A stretch of 7,133 nucleotides of DNA from Bacillota bacterium (GCA_023441625.1 JAEZOA010000147.1:1-7133); one strand, 5' to 3'; counted from the first letter of the stretch, positions 1-5,627 are shown. Numbers and translations are program-made. The notes: generated by a model not told the origin, from the sequence alone.

Positions 1-1
1 A

Positions 2-1042
2 CTAGCTTAATTTAAAATCTCCTCTATCTACAACAAGCTGGTAGCCTATGCTTTTCATGCGGTTTTGAAGACAAAGTCTACATTCTGCTGCTTCCTCACC
101 AGTACAGATCTTGTTATCATACAAGGAGTACTTTTTCCTTACCTTAACAGGTGAAAGATTCGGCATTACAACATTTGCTCCTGCCAAAATACCACCCTCT
201 CGGCCTTTTGAGTCTATTGTTCCAAGTGCTGTTGTAGCAGGAATTAGTGCATTTGGGAGCATTAATCTGATAATACCAATTAAAAACAGTGTCAGTTCCA
301 GGCCTCCTGCTTCCTCATCTGCAAATTTTGTATCCTTATGTGGAATAAAAGGCCCTATCCCAATCATCTCTGGACAAAAATCTTTTATAAACAATAAATC
401 CTCTGCGATATTTTCCATGGTCTGATAAGGTGAACCCACCATAAATCCTGTTCCAACCTGAAAACCTATTTCTTTTAGGTAATAGAGACATTGCTTTCTA
501 GTACTTAGTGAAAGATTCTGAGGATGAAGTTTCTTATAATGCTCCTCATTAGCTGATTCATGACGAAGTAAGTAGCGGTCAGCTCCAGCATTAAAATATC
601 GCTTATAAGCTTCATAACTTCTTTCTCCAATTGAAAGTGTAACAGCACAATCAGAGTACTCTGTCTTAATTTTGGTAATAATCTCAACTATATCATCATC
701 AGAATAGAAATTATCCTCACCACCCTGTAGAACAAAAGTACGAAAACCTAATTCATATCCAGATTTACAGCAAGACATGATTTCATCGGTTGACAATCTA
801 TAGCGTTGGGCATGAATATTGCTATTACCAATACCACAATAGTAGCAATTATTTTTGCAGTGATTTGTAAATTCTATTAAACCTCTAGTGTATATTGAAT
901 TCCCAAAATGCTTTAATGCAACTTGGCGTGATTTATTAAATAAATATTCACTAGTGTCAGTATCGAAATGTTCAAGTAAATATATAAACTCGTCTTTTTC
1001 TAAATTCTGTGTTGTATATAGCTTGTCAATTAATGTTTTCAT
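2..1042 (-). CDS. hydE: [FeFe] hydrogenase H-cluster radical SAM maturase HydE
   Basis: A complete 346-residue radical SAM protein. The CX3CX2C motif that binds the SAM-reactive [4Fe-4S] cluster is C62, C66 and C69, in the HydE-type context GLIEFTNHCKNNCYYCG. A second C-terminal cysteine set (C313, C321, C324) matches the spacing of the auxiliary cluster seen in some HydE proteins, and the IGY...VVDRGD ending is typical of the family. From family knowledge, HydE works with HydF and HydG in the cytoplasm to build the 2Fe subcluster of the [FeFe]-hydrogenase active site, HydE acting on an organometallic iron intermediate. The ATG start is set by a GAGGAGGT ribosome-binding site (complement near 1047-1054). 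hydF, hydG and the hydrogenase are not in this window; the left flank is cut 1 base after the stop codon. BioB, ThiH and PylB are related but fit less well. Confidence 0.93.
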   Translation of the reverse strand: MKTLIDKLYTTQNLEKDEFIYLLEHFDTDTSEYLFNKSRQVALKHFGNSIYTRGLIEFTNHCKNNCYYCGIGNSNIHAQRYRLSTDEIMSCCKSGYELGFRTFVLQGGEDNFYSDDDIVEIITKIKTEYSDCAVTLSIGERSYEAYKRYFNAGADRYLLRHESANEEHYKKLHPQNLSLSTRKQCLYYLKEIGFQVGTGFMVGSPYQTMENIAEDLLFIKDFCPEMIGIGPFIPHKDTKFADEEAGGLELTLFLIGIIRLMLPNALIPATTALGTIDSKGREGGILAGANVVMPNLSPVKVRKKYSLYDNKICTGEEAAECRLCLQNRMKSIGYQLVVDRGDFKLS

Positions 1043-1133
1043 TGTTACCTCCTCGGCTTAACTACATAATACTACTAGAAATTTACCACAAAAAAAGAGG
1101 ATGAAACGCAAAAATAGTATTTCACCACTTTAT

Positions 1134-1161
1134 ATTATAACAGAGAAACTTAATTTGACTA
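1134..1161 (-). promoter_or_regulatory. Candidate housekeeping promoter of hydE
   Basis: On the minus strand, a perfect -10 TATAAT (1134-1139) lies 16 bp from TAGTCA (1156-1161), a 4/6 match to the -35 consensus. It is about 92 bp upstream of the hydE start and downstream of the cysK terminator, so hydE can be transcribed independently. An 8-bp palindrome AGTGCACT (1164-1171) sits just upstream of the -35. The long A/T-rich leader shows no recognisable riboswitch. Confidence 0.5.
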
Positions 1162-1180
1162 TAAGTGCACTATATAATAT

Positions 1181-1222
1181 TTAAAAAAGGCAGAAACAAG
1201 TGTTAAGAACTGTTTCTGCCTT
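1181..1222 (-). terminator. Rho-independent terminator of cysK
   Basis: Perfect 12-bp arms: AAGGCAGAAACA at 1187-1198 and TGTTTCTGCCTT at 1211-1222, with a 12-nt loop. Read on the minus strand, the stem runs into a T tract (complement of the A run at 1183-1188). It starts 25 bp past the cysK stop codon and separates cysK from hydE. Confidence 0.9.
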
Positions 1223-1246
1223 AAAATATCTAATTCAAAATAAAGT

Positions 1247-2179
1247 TTATTCAGAAAATAAAGGAGTTGATAGATATCTTTCACCTGTGTCAGGTAATAA
1301 AACTACTATCGTTTTTCCAGCATTTTCAGGACGTTTGGCCAGCTCAGTAGCCGCCCAAAGTGCTGCACCTGAGGAAATACCAACAAGTAGACCCTCAGCC
1401 TTAGATATCTCCTTCCCTGAAGCAAAGGCATCATCATTCTCGACAATAATAATTTCATCATAAATCTTGGTATTTAATGTGTCAGGAACAAAGCCTGCAC
1501 CTATACCTTGAATTTTATGGGATCCAGGAGTTCCTTTTGATAGAACAGGTGAATTTGCCGGTTCCACTGCAATAATTTTAACATCAGGATTTTTTGATTT
1601 TAAATATTCACCTACACCAGAAATTGTTCCACCAGTACCGACTCCTGATACAAATATATCTATCTTGCCGTCAGTATCTTCCCAAATTTCAGGGCCTGTA
1701 GTCGCTTTGTGTATAGCTGGGTTAGCAGGATTAACAAATTGACCGGGAATATAACTATTTGGTATTTCTTTTGCAAGCTCCTCAGCTTTTGCAATAGCGC
1801 CCTTCATACCCTTTGCGCCTTCTGTCAGAACAAGTTCAGCACCATATGCCTTTAAAAGAGTTCTACGCTCTAGGCTCATTGTTTCAGGCATTGTAATAAT
1901 AATTTTATAGCCCCTTGCTGCTGCAACAGATGCTAGGCCTATACCCGTATTCCCGCTAGTTGGTTCGATTATAACAGACCCCTTCTTTAATATGCCCTTA
2001 GCCTCTGCGTCATCGACCATTGCTTTGGCAATTCTGTCCTTTACGCTTCCTGCAGGATTAAAGTACTCAAGCTTTGCAATAACAGTTGCCTTCAAATTGT
2101 GCTTTTCTTCATAATTTGTTAACTCAAGTAGTGGTGTTTTACCAATTAAATCGGTTAGACTCTTATAAATTTTTGACAT
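1247..2179 (-). CDS. cysK: Cysteine synthase A (O-acetylserine sulfhydrylase), PLP-dependent
   Basis: A 310-residue fold-type II PLP enzyme, full length for the CysK family. It makes L-cysteine from O-acetyl-L-serine and sulfide in the cytoplasm. Visible motifs are the PLP Schiff-base lysine K47 in NPAGSVKDR, the substrate-binding loop EPTSGNTG (72-79), the phosphate-gripping GTGGT loop (181-185), and GISSG (267-271) supplying the serine near the pyridine nitrogen. There is no C-terminal CBS domain, so it is not a cystathionine beta-synthase type. The ATG start is supported by AAAGGAGT (complement 2188-2195). It has its own consensus promoter and its own terminator, so it is monocistronic. 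No serine acetyltransferase gene is next to it. CysM-type cysteine synthase is the only real alternative. Confidence 0.95.
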   Translation of the reverse strand: MSKIYKSLTDLIGKTPLLELTNYEEKHNLKATVIAKLEYFNPAGSVKDRIAKAMVDDAEAKGILKKGSVIIEPTSGNTGIGLASVAAARGYKIIITMPETMSLERRTLLKAYGAELVLTEGAKGMKGAIAKAEELAKEIPNSYIPGQFVNPANPAIHKATTGPEIWEDTDGKIDIFVSGVGTGGTISGVGEYLKSKNPDVKIIAVEPANSPVLSKGTPGSHKIQGIGAGFVPDTLNTKIYDEIIIVENDDAFASGKEISKAEGLLVGISSGAALWAATELAKRPENAGKTIVVLLPDTGERYLSTPLFSE

Positions 2180-2282
2180 ATCATTACACTCCTTTATATT
2201 AAATATTATTTTGAATTGTTAATTATGGCAAAATAATTCGATTATTGTTTTGCAGAAACATATGAATTATGTAAATCATATA

Positions 2283-2290
2283 TATCATAT
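2283..2290. promoter_or_regulatory. Extra TATCATAT half-site in the cysK leader
   Basis: The 8-mer TATCATAT, which forms the left arm of the inverted repeat at 2356-2378, recurs here inside the predicted cysK 5' leader. Next to it is an imperfect 20-bp palindrome (2261-2280, TATGA...TCATA, 16 of 20 positions symmetrical). This could be a second operator site, but the DNA is very AT-rich and chance recurrence is possible. Confidence 0.25.
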
Positions 2291-2307
2291 ATAATTAGTA
2301 TGCTTTA

Positions 2308-2336
2308 ATTATAAGACAGCAGCGGATAAATGTCAA
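2308..2336 (-). promoter_or_regulatory. Full-consensus sigma-A promoter of cysK
   Basis: On the minus strand, TTGACA (complement of 2331-2336), a 17-bp spacer and TATAAT (complement of 2308-2313) match the housekeeping consensus at 12 of 12 positions. The predicted start is near 2301, giving an untranslated leader of about 120 nt before the cysK ATG. A promoter this strong for a biosynthetic gene is likely to be controlled, and the leader and upstream DNA carry repeated TATCATAT elements. Confidence 0.85.
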
Positions 2337-2355
2337 CAGATATTAGAAATATATT

Positions 2356-2378
2356 TATCATATATGTATGATATGATA
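2356..2378. promoter_or_regulatory. Candidate operator between divergent cysK and HD-gene promoters
   Basis: A perfect inverted repeat: TATCATAT (2356-2363), a 7-bp spacer, ATATGATA (2371-2378). It directly abuts the plus-strand -35 at 2379 and lies 20 bp upstream of the minus-strand -35 at 2336. The position suits a regulator acting on both genes. The bound protein is not identifiable from the DNA; sulfur-responsive Rrf2-type regulators (CymR-like) are a guess based only on the cysK target. Confidence 0.45.
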
Positions 2379-2407
2379 TTGACTTTAGAATCTATGCAGA
2401 GTAATAT
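2379..2407 (+). promoter_or_regulatory. Sigma-A promoter of the HD-domain gene
   Basis: TTGACT (2379-2384), a 17-bp spacer and TAATAT (2402-2407) match the housekeeping consensus well. The predicted start near 2414 leaves a leader of about 130 nt before the ATG at 2546. The leader contains a weak hairpin (TTACAA 2433-2438 with TTGTAA 2448-2453). The promoter diverges from that of cysK. Confidence 0.65.
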
Positions 2408-2545
2408 ATTACTTAAATATAGGGGGACCTGGTTACAACAAAGGGTTTTGTAATAAGCATTATAAATTGATAGAAATTAGAATAATGAAAGTTAAAGAAC
2501 AAATAGTTAATATTAGACAAGAATTTAGGAAAGAGGTGTAGTATT

Positions 2546-3106
2546 ATGAATCCATTTTTACGGGATCAAGCTTGGTCTCTACTTACAGATTATAATAAGG
2601 ATGCTTTTCATATAAAGCACGCCCTAATTGTTGAGGGTACAATGAGATATTTTGCAAAGCAGTTAGGTTACGAGCAGGACGAGGACTTTTGGGGAGTTGT
2701 TGGGTTGCTCCATGATTTAGATTTTGAACAGTTCCCAGAACAGCACTGCATAAAGCAACAGGAAATAATGGCTCAGAGAGGTATTGATCCTGCGATTATC
2801 CATGCCACTGCAAGTCATGGTTATGCTATAACTGTTGATATTGAGCCGCAACATCAAATGGAAAAGGTGCTTTATGCTATTGATGAACTAACAGGGCTTA
2901 TCGGTGCAGTTGCAATTATGCGCCCATCAAAAAGCGTATCCGATTTGGAAGTCAAATCAGTTAAAAAGAAGTATAAGAATGCAAGCTTTGCAGCAGGTTG
3001 CTCTAGGGAGGTTATTGAGCGCGGTGCAAAAATGCTAGGTTGGGAGCTAGATTATCTCATTGAGCAAACTATATTGGCATTGCGTACATGTGAGGCTATA
3101 GACTAA
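2546..3106 (+). CDS. HD-domain metal-dependent hydrolase, substrate unknown
   Basis: A 186-residue soluble protein of the HD phosphohydrolase superfamily. The metal-binding pattern is visible as H25 in the first helix (IKHALIVE), H56-D57 in GLLHDLD, the mid-domain histidines H86 and H91 (ASHGY), and D113 in VLYAIDELTGLI. The stretch MEKVLYAIDELTGLI...RPSK...LEVKSVKKKYK...FAAG...REVIERGA is characteristic of a small stand-alone HD family common in Clostridia and other anaerobes. There are no signal peptide, TM, GGDEF or synthetase domains, and I see no evidence for cyclic-di-GMP or ppGpp as substrate. Start: ATG preceded by AAAGAGGTG (about 2530-2538). It has its own promoter and is followed by a weak terminator, so it is probably monocistronic. 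The family is sure; the reaction is not known to me. Confidence 0.85.
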   Translation: MNPFLRDQAWSLLTDYNKDAFHIKHALIVEGTMRYFAKQLGYEQDEDFWGVVGLLHDLDFEQFPEQHCIKQQEIMAQRGIDPAIIHATASHGYAITVDIEPQHQMEKVLYAIDELTGLIGAVAIMRPSKSVSDLEVKSVKKKYKNASFAAGCSREVIERGAKMLGWELDYLIEQTILALRTCEAID

Positions 3107-3186
3107 CTAATAGAGGTTGTATATAAAATAGCTTATAATTTGTTAGATACAGCTAGATATTTATATAATAAATCATGAAATGGTCA

Positions 3187-3220
3187 AAAGAGGGGCAAGG
3201 ATTAAATCCGACGCCCTTTT
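3187..3220 (+). terminator. Possible weak terminator after the HD gene
   Basis: A hairpin pairs the GGGC of 3193-3196 with GCCC at 3213-3216, extended by G-U and A-U pairs into the TTTT. It encloses a second stem GGATT/AATCC (about 3199-3209). Only a short T run follows and it is partly used in the stem, so termination efficiency is uncertain. It lies 81 bp after the stop codon. Confidence 0.4.
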
Positions 3221-3452
3221 AATATGGGCTTTAGCCTGTCTTTCCACCGTGATTCTTATTATTTTACTCCTGCTTTTGGCTATTTTCTCATAGGAATTTT
3301 GCGTTATTCTTTCCCTATGATTTATTGAATGTTACCAATTAACAAATCCATAAATGGGTTCTCCTTTGTTATATATCACATTTTATTTATCTTCCATTTT
3401 CATATTTAAATTTATTACATATATTCATAAGCATGCATTTTAAGGCATATAT

Positions 3453-3481
3453 TACACTGTAGATACTACTGTGTAGCTTTT
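3453..3481 (+). terminator. Hairpin with T tract upstream of spoIIID
   Basis: Arms TACAC-T-GTAG (3453-3462) and CTAC-T-GTGTA (3466-3475) pair over 9 bp with one central T-T mismatch and an ATA loop. GC and a run of five T follow. The shape is terminator-like, but no gene ends nearby, so it could also be a protein-binding site or end an unannotated short transcript. Confidence 0.3.
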
Positions 3482-3490
3482 TACACTTTG

Positions 3491-3557
3491 GGGGAGTATA
3501 GGTACAACTAAGGCTTCTACCACCGGCATCAGGCCTGGCTCAAGCCTAGTTTTATTT
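3491..3557 (+). ncRNA. Candidate two-tier RNA stem-loop upstream of spoIIID
   Basis: AACTA-A-GGCTT (3506-3516) pairs with AAGCC-TAGTT (3542-3551) over 10 bp with one bulged A. Inside, CCGGC (3523-3527) pairs with GCC-T-GG (3533-3538) around an ATCAG loop. A T-rich run (TTATTT) follows the outer stem and GGGGGAGTATAGG precedes it. This patch is clearly richer in G+C than its surroundings. It does not match any riboswitch consensus I can recall. It could be a short terminated RNA, a spoIIID leader element, or a remnant of a mobile element. Confidence 0.35.
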
Positions 3558-3630
3558 AACGAGTAATGCTCGCTTAAAGAATATATGTATGAATGTATAA
3601 AATATTGCCTTATTAAAGGGGGGTATATGG

Positions 3631-3879
3631 TTGAAGGAATATATAGAAGAGCGAGTTTTAGAACTTGCGAATTATATTATCGACAAAAAGACTACAGTAC
3701 GGTATGCGGCTAAGAAATTTGGAATTAGCAAAAGTACGGTTCATAAGGATGTAACAGAAAGACTAGAGAAAATAAATCCTTCACTAATGAGTGATGTAAG
3801 GCGAATACTCGAGGAAAATAAGGCAGAAAGACATATACGCGGTGGAGAAGCCACCAAAGCAAAGTATCAGGGGAAATAA
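3631..3879 (+). CDS. spoIIID: Sporulation transcriptional regulator SpoIIID
   Basis: An 82-residue DNA-binding protein; the Bacillus subtilis protein is about 93 residues, so the C-terminal tail is slightly shorter. A helix-turn-helix spans about residues 22-45 (TVRYAAKKFGISKSTVHKDV), and the second conserved DNA-contact segment is the basic RHIRGGEATKAKY at 67-79. From family knowledge, SpoIIID acts in the mother cell after engulfment, activating or repressing part of the sigma-E regulon and leading to sigma-K expression. The start is TTG, chosen because AAAGGGGGG (3615-3623) lies 7 nt upstream and the protein then begins KEYIEERV as homologs do. It is monocistronic with a strong terminator. 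A GGTGG/CCACC hairpin lies within its last codons (3841-3855). Confidence 0.95.
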   Translation: MKEYIEERVLELANYIIDKKTTVRYAAKKFGISKSTVHKDVTERLEKINPSLMSDVRRILEENKAERHIRGGEATKAKYQGK

Positions 3880-3881
3880 GT

Positions 3882-3900
3882 TTACATATAGTATATGTAA
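3882..3900. promoter_or_regulatory. 19-bp perfect palindrome just after the spoIIID stop codon
   Basis: TTACATATA (3882-3890), a central G, and TATATGTAA (3892-3900) form a flawless 9+1+9 inverted repeat beginning 2 bp after the stop codon. As RNA the loop would be too tight for the full stem, so a dimeric DNA-binding protein site is as likely as an mRNA structure. No known operator is recognised. Confidence 0.4.
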
Positions 3901-3953
3901 GACACAGCCAAGGCGGAAAAATGAATATAATTAACTGATAGGATAAATTAAAG

Positions 3954-3977
3954 TAAGCCGGGGAAACCCGGCTTTTT
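3954..3977 (+). terminator. Rho-independent terminator of spoIIID
   Basis: AGCCGGG (3956-3962), a GAAA tetraloop and CCCGGCT (3967-3973) form a perfect 7-bp GC-rich stem. It is flanked by AA upstream and a T run downstream (3973-3977). It is 77 bp past the spoIIID stop codon. Confidence 0.93.
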
Positions 3978-3980
3978 GAC

Positions 3981-4013
3981 GTGCGCCCAGCATGGGCGCA
4001 ATCTAACGGGTAT
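3981..4013 (+). mobile_element. Likely 5'-end remnant of a group II intron
   Basis: The sequence starts GTGCG, the bacterial group II intron 5' consensus. It continues as a perfect 8-bp hairpin (TGCGCCCA, GCA loop, TGGGCGCA; 3982-4000) and then ATCTAACGGGT, closely resembling the start of domain I in clostridial introns as I remember them. It lies four bases after the T run of the spoIIID terminator; insertion next to terminator hairpins is known for class C introns. No domain V/VI, 3' end or reverse transcriptase follows, so only about 30 bases would remain. The alternative is an unrelated GC-rich hairpin. Confidence 0.5.
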
Positions 4014-4027
4014 ATACATTATATAGC

Positions 4028-4049
4028 AAAGGATGTTAAAAACACCTTT
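4028..4049. other. Stem-loop of unknown role
   Basis: AAAGG-A-TGTT (4028-4037) pairs with AACA-CCTTT (4041-4049): nine base pairs with one bulged A and an AAA loop. No T tract follows, so it is not an obvious terminator. It lies between the intron-like fragment and the solitary 35-bp repeat unit. Confidence 0.3.
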
Positions 4050-4060
4050 GAAAATTTAAT

Positions 4061-4096
4061 TAACATAAGCAATGTTAGCTTGCCAACTTGCGTTGT
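4061..4096 (+). repeat. Solitary copy of the 35-bp repeat found in tandem at 6933-7133
   Basis: From AACATAAGC to CGTTGT this matches the array unit at all but one or two positions and carries the GCCAAC variant that only array unit 2 has. Its hairpin arms TAACAT (4061-4066) and ATGTTA (4072-4077) differ from the array arms CAACAT/ATGTTG by a paired change that keeps the stem. It sits upstream of the lipoprotein gene at 4264, about 2.8 kb from the array. Confidence 0.9.
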
Positions 4097-4184
4097 TTTG
4101 ATAGTTGAAAGCTACTAAAACCACATTTCATGCCGAAAAAACGACATTTCAGTTAGCCAATACGTTTTAGAGTAAGTTTTAGAT

Positions 4185-4215
4185 TATAATTATTGGCATA
4201 CTTATTGAATAAGTA
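4185..4215 (+). promoter_or_regulatory. Probable -10 box and overlapping palindromic operator for the 4264 lipoprotein
   Basis: A perfect -10 TATAAT lies at 4185-4190, with no good -35 at 16-18 bp spacing. Nine bases further on is a perfect 8+1+8 palindrome, TACTTATT-G-AATAAGTA (4199-4215), which would cover the transcription start near 4197. The layout suggests a promoter that needs an activator or is blocked by a repressor. The regulator is unknown. Confidence 0.45.
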
Positions 4216-4263
4216 CAGTTAAGGATGTTTTTTAACAAACTAAAAATTTAGGGGGAAGAAAAA

Positions 4264-4752
4264 ATGAAAAAAATTATGGTAATAATTTCAGCACTACTTA
4301 TTTGTTTTACAATGTTAACAGCTTGTGGATCAGATCCAGTACAGGATGACCTAATTAATTACATTAACAATCAAGTACCAGCTATGGCAGTGCTGGAAAA
4401 CAAAGTAACCACCGAGTATGCAGCTGTTAAGGGAGACGCTAATGCAGATAACGCAACATTCGCGGCTAAATTAAAAGATGTGATAATTCCTGCTAATAAT
4501 GAACTGATTGCAAAAGCAAAAGCAACCGTTCCGGCAACAGAAGAAGTGAAAAAAGTACACGATAAATATATTACGTATGCGACTATACAAAATGAAGCAT
4601 TTGTGGTATTGCTTGAGGCAGCTCAAAAGAATGATGAGGAATTAGTAAAAACTGCAAATGAAAAACTAACAGATTCTGAGAAGATATCTAAAGAATATTT
4701 GGCAGACATAGAAGCCTTGAAAAAAGAGCATAATGTAGAAACTATAAAGTAG
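4264..4752 (+). CDS. Small helical lipoprotein, function unknown
   Basis: A 162-residue predicted lipoprotein. The N-terminus has a short basic region (MKK), a hydrophobic stretch and a lipobox L18-T19-A20-C21, so signal peptidase II would cleave before C21 and the lipid-modified protein would sit on the outer face of the membrane. The mature part (about 141 residues) is charged, without Cys or TM, and looks mostly alpha-helical. The EEVKKVHDKYITYATIQNEAF...LLEAAQKNDEEL pattern suggests a three- or four-helix bundle. I know such short clostridial lipoproteins only as uncharacterised proteins. The ATG start is supported by an AGGGGGA ribosome-binding site (4250-4256). The gene is probably monocistronic, with a -10 and palindrome upstream and a strong hairpin downstream. 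Confidence 0.85.
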   Translation: MKKIMVIISALLICFTMLTACGSDPVQDDLINYINNQVPAMAVLENKVTTEYAAVKGDANADNATFAAKLKDVIIPANNELIAKAKATVPATEEVKKVHDKYITYATIQNEAFVVLLEAAQKNDEELVKTANEKLTDSEKISKEYLADIEALKKEHNVETIK

Positions 4753-4870
4753 AATTGAATATTTTGGATATATTTTTAATTTAAGAGGAACGATACCTAT
4801 TCAGACTTTGTCATGTTTAATATCAAAGATGGTATGATAAGCATTGGAGAATAAAATATTATTAGGAATA

Positions 4871-4904
4871 AAGACATTCTGCAGCATCTGCTGCAGGATG
4901 TCTT
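4871..4904 (+). terminator. Strong hairpin between the two lipoprotein genes, probable terminator
   Basis: Arms AAGACATTCTGCAGC (4871-4885) and GCTGCAGGATGTCTT (4890-4904) pair over 15 bp with a single G-U and an ATCT loop. Only a mixed T-rich run (CTGTTATTTG) follows on the plus strand; on the minus strand TTTATT follows. It lies 118 bp after the first lipoprotein stop and 41 bp before the second start. It could terminate the first transcript, or sit in the leader of the second if that gene uses the weak promoter-like pair TTGTCA/TATGAT (4808-4838, 19-bp spacing). Confidence 0.65.
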
Positions 4905-4945
4905 CTGTTATTTGATTAAGTTCATACAAAGTTAAGGAGGCTGTT

Positions 4946-5518
4946 ATGAGATTAGCTTACATAATAATGCTTGTTGTAATTCTTGTTATTGCTTCTTGCG
5001 GATGTACAAGTAATATAGACAAGGTGAATAGTGAAAGCACAGTTAGCTCGGCCAGTAGTACAGTATCAGTTGCAAGTACATCGGCAGAGGCACTCATTAG
5101 TAATCCATCAGCATCAAGTTCTACTAAGAGTATTACACAAGACGAGGTAACAATAAAAGCTTCATATGAAAAACCTTTATCATTAAATAATAAGAATACT
5201 ATTCTTATTGACGGACTACAGCAAGGAGAAGAATATATTGAAGTGATTGTTAACGGGGAAATATTTGATTTTGAGCAAGTTGCATTAAGCTGGGACGAGA
5301 GTAACAGTGAGTTGAAAGAAAAGGAAATAGTAAAAAGCATTGAGACCTTAAAAAACCAAACTCTCGTTATTAAGACCTATCAATCGGAAGGAATACCAAC
5401 GGAAAAGATTAAATGGAAAAGCAGGGCCGGAAAGACCTATGAATACATAATTTCTGAGAATTCTTCAGGTGATGCCGATAATAGCGTTACAAAGTTTGAA
5501 ATGAAAGAAGATAAATAA
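4946..5518 (+). CDS. Putative lipoprotein with Ser-rich linker, function unknown
   Basis: A 190-residue protein with a hydrophobic N-terminus (residues 3-16) ending in a lipobox-like I15-A16-S17-C18, so it is probably lipidated at C18 and exported; C20 is the only other cysteine. Residues about 28-64 are a low-complexity Ser/Thr/Ala/Val linker, which is typical between a lipid anchor and a surface domain. Residues about 68-190 look like a small beta-rich domain (VTIKASYEKPL, NTILIDGLQQGEEYIEVIVNGE, LVIKTYQSEGIPTEKIKWKS, KTYEYIIS). I do not recognise the family. The ATG is preceded by AAGGAGG (4934-4940) at good spacing. A bidirectional terminator follows. It shares no similarity I can see with the lipoprotein just upstream. 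Confidence 0.8.
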   Translation: MRLAYIIMLVVILVIASCGCTSNIDKVNSESTVSSASSTVSVASTSAEALISNPSASSSTKSITQDEVTIKASYEKPLSLNNKNTILIDGLQQGEEYIEVIVNGEIFDFEQVALSWDESNSELKEKEIVKSIETLKNQTLVIKTYQSEGIPTEKIKWKSRAGKTYEYIISENSSGDADNSVTKFEMKEDK

Positions 5519-5581
5519 TTATTTAGAGATTTGCACATTTTTGTTTCAACTTTAATATATTTAAATAAAAAAGTAGCATAT

Positions 5582-5619
5582 AAAAAACGCGCTTGTATGT
5601 CTGTACACGCACGTTTTTT
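5582..5619. terminator. Bidirectional terminator between convergent genes
   Basis: AAAAAACG-C-GC (5582-5592) pairs with GC-A-CGTTTTTT (5609-5619) with one C-A mismatch. The stem carries an A run on one side and a T run on the other, so it works as a terminator on both strands. It lies between the plus-strand lipoprotein ending at 5518 and the minus-strand zinc-ribbon gene ending at 5681. Confidence 0.8.
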
Positions 5620-5627
5620 GTATGTAA

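Larger units (their letters stand above)
3107..3630. other. 524-bp intergenic region with hairpins but no convincing gene
   Basis: This stretch between the HD gene and spoIIID has no ORF with a credible start and ribosome-binding site. It holds the hairpins listed separately (near 3187-3220, 3453-3480 and 3506-3557) and a small CGAG/CTCG hairpin (about 3560-3572). Base composition is uneven: mostly very AT-rich, with a GC-richer patch at 3505-3550. I could not place a convincing sigma-E promoter for spoIIID here, although the mother-cell regulon would predict one. Confidence 0.6.

Noticed and set aside
111..425. Plus-strand open frame of about 104 codons inside hydE
   Set aside because: It lies antisense to the well-supported hydE frame and has no family features.
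505..687. Minus-strand open frame of about 60 codons in another frame of hydE
   Set aside because: It overlaps hydE out of frame and resembles no known protein.
1200..1463. Plus-strand open frame starting in the cysK terminator
   Set aside because: It is antisense to cysK and begins inside the terminator hairpin.
2180..2301. T-box or SAM riboswitch in the cysK leader
   Set aside because: None of the conserved T-box or S-box motifs is present in the 120-nt leader.
3173..3331. Minus-strand open stretch of about 52 codons in the gap before spoIIID (KIAKSRSKIIRITVERQ...)
   Set aside because: It has no ATG near its beginning, no ribosome-binding site and no family I recognise; it could be a decayed gene but the evidence is too thin.
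3491..3557. yybP-ykoY-type riboswitch suggested by GGGGAGTA
   Set aside because: Only the first few bases fit; the conserved second half is missing and spoIIID is not an expected target.
4923..4930. CATACAAA as a sigma-E -10 for the lipoprotein at 4946
   Set aside because: No matching -35 at the right spacing, and transcription would start at the ribosome-binding site.
4957..5340. Minus-strand open frame of about 127 codons opposite the second lipoprotein
   Set aside because: It is a shadow of the Ser-rich coding frame; no supported start site.
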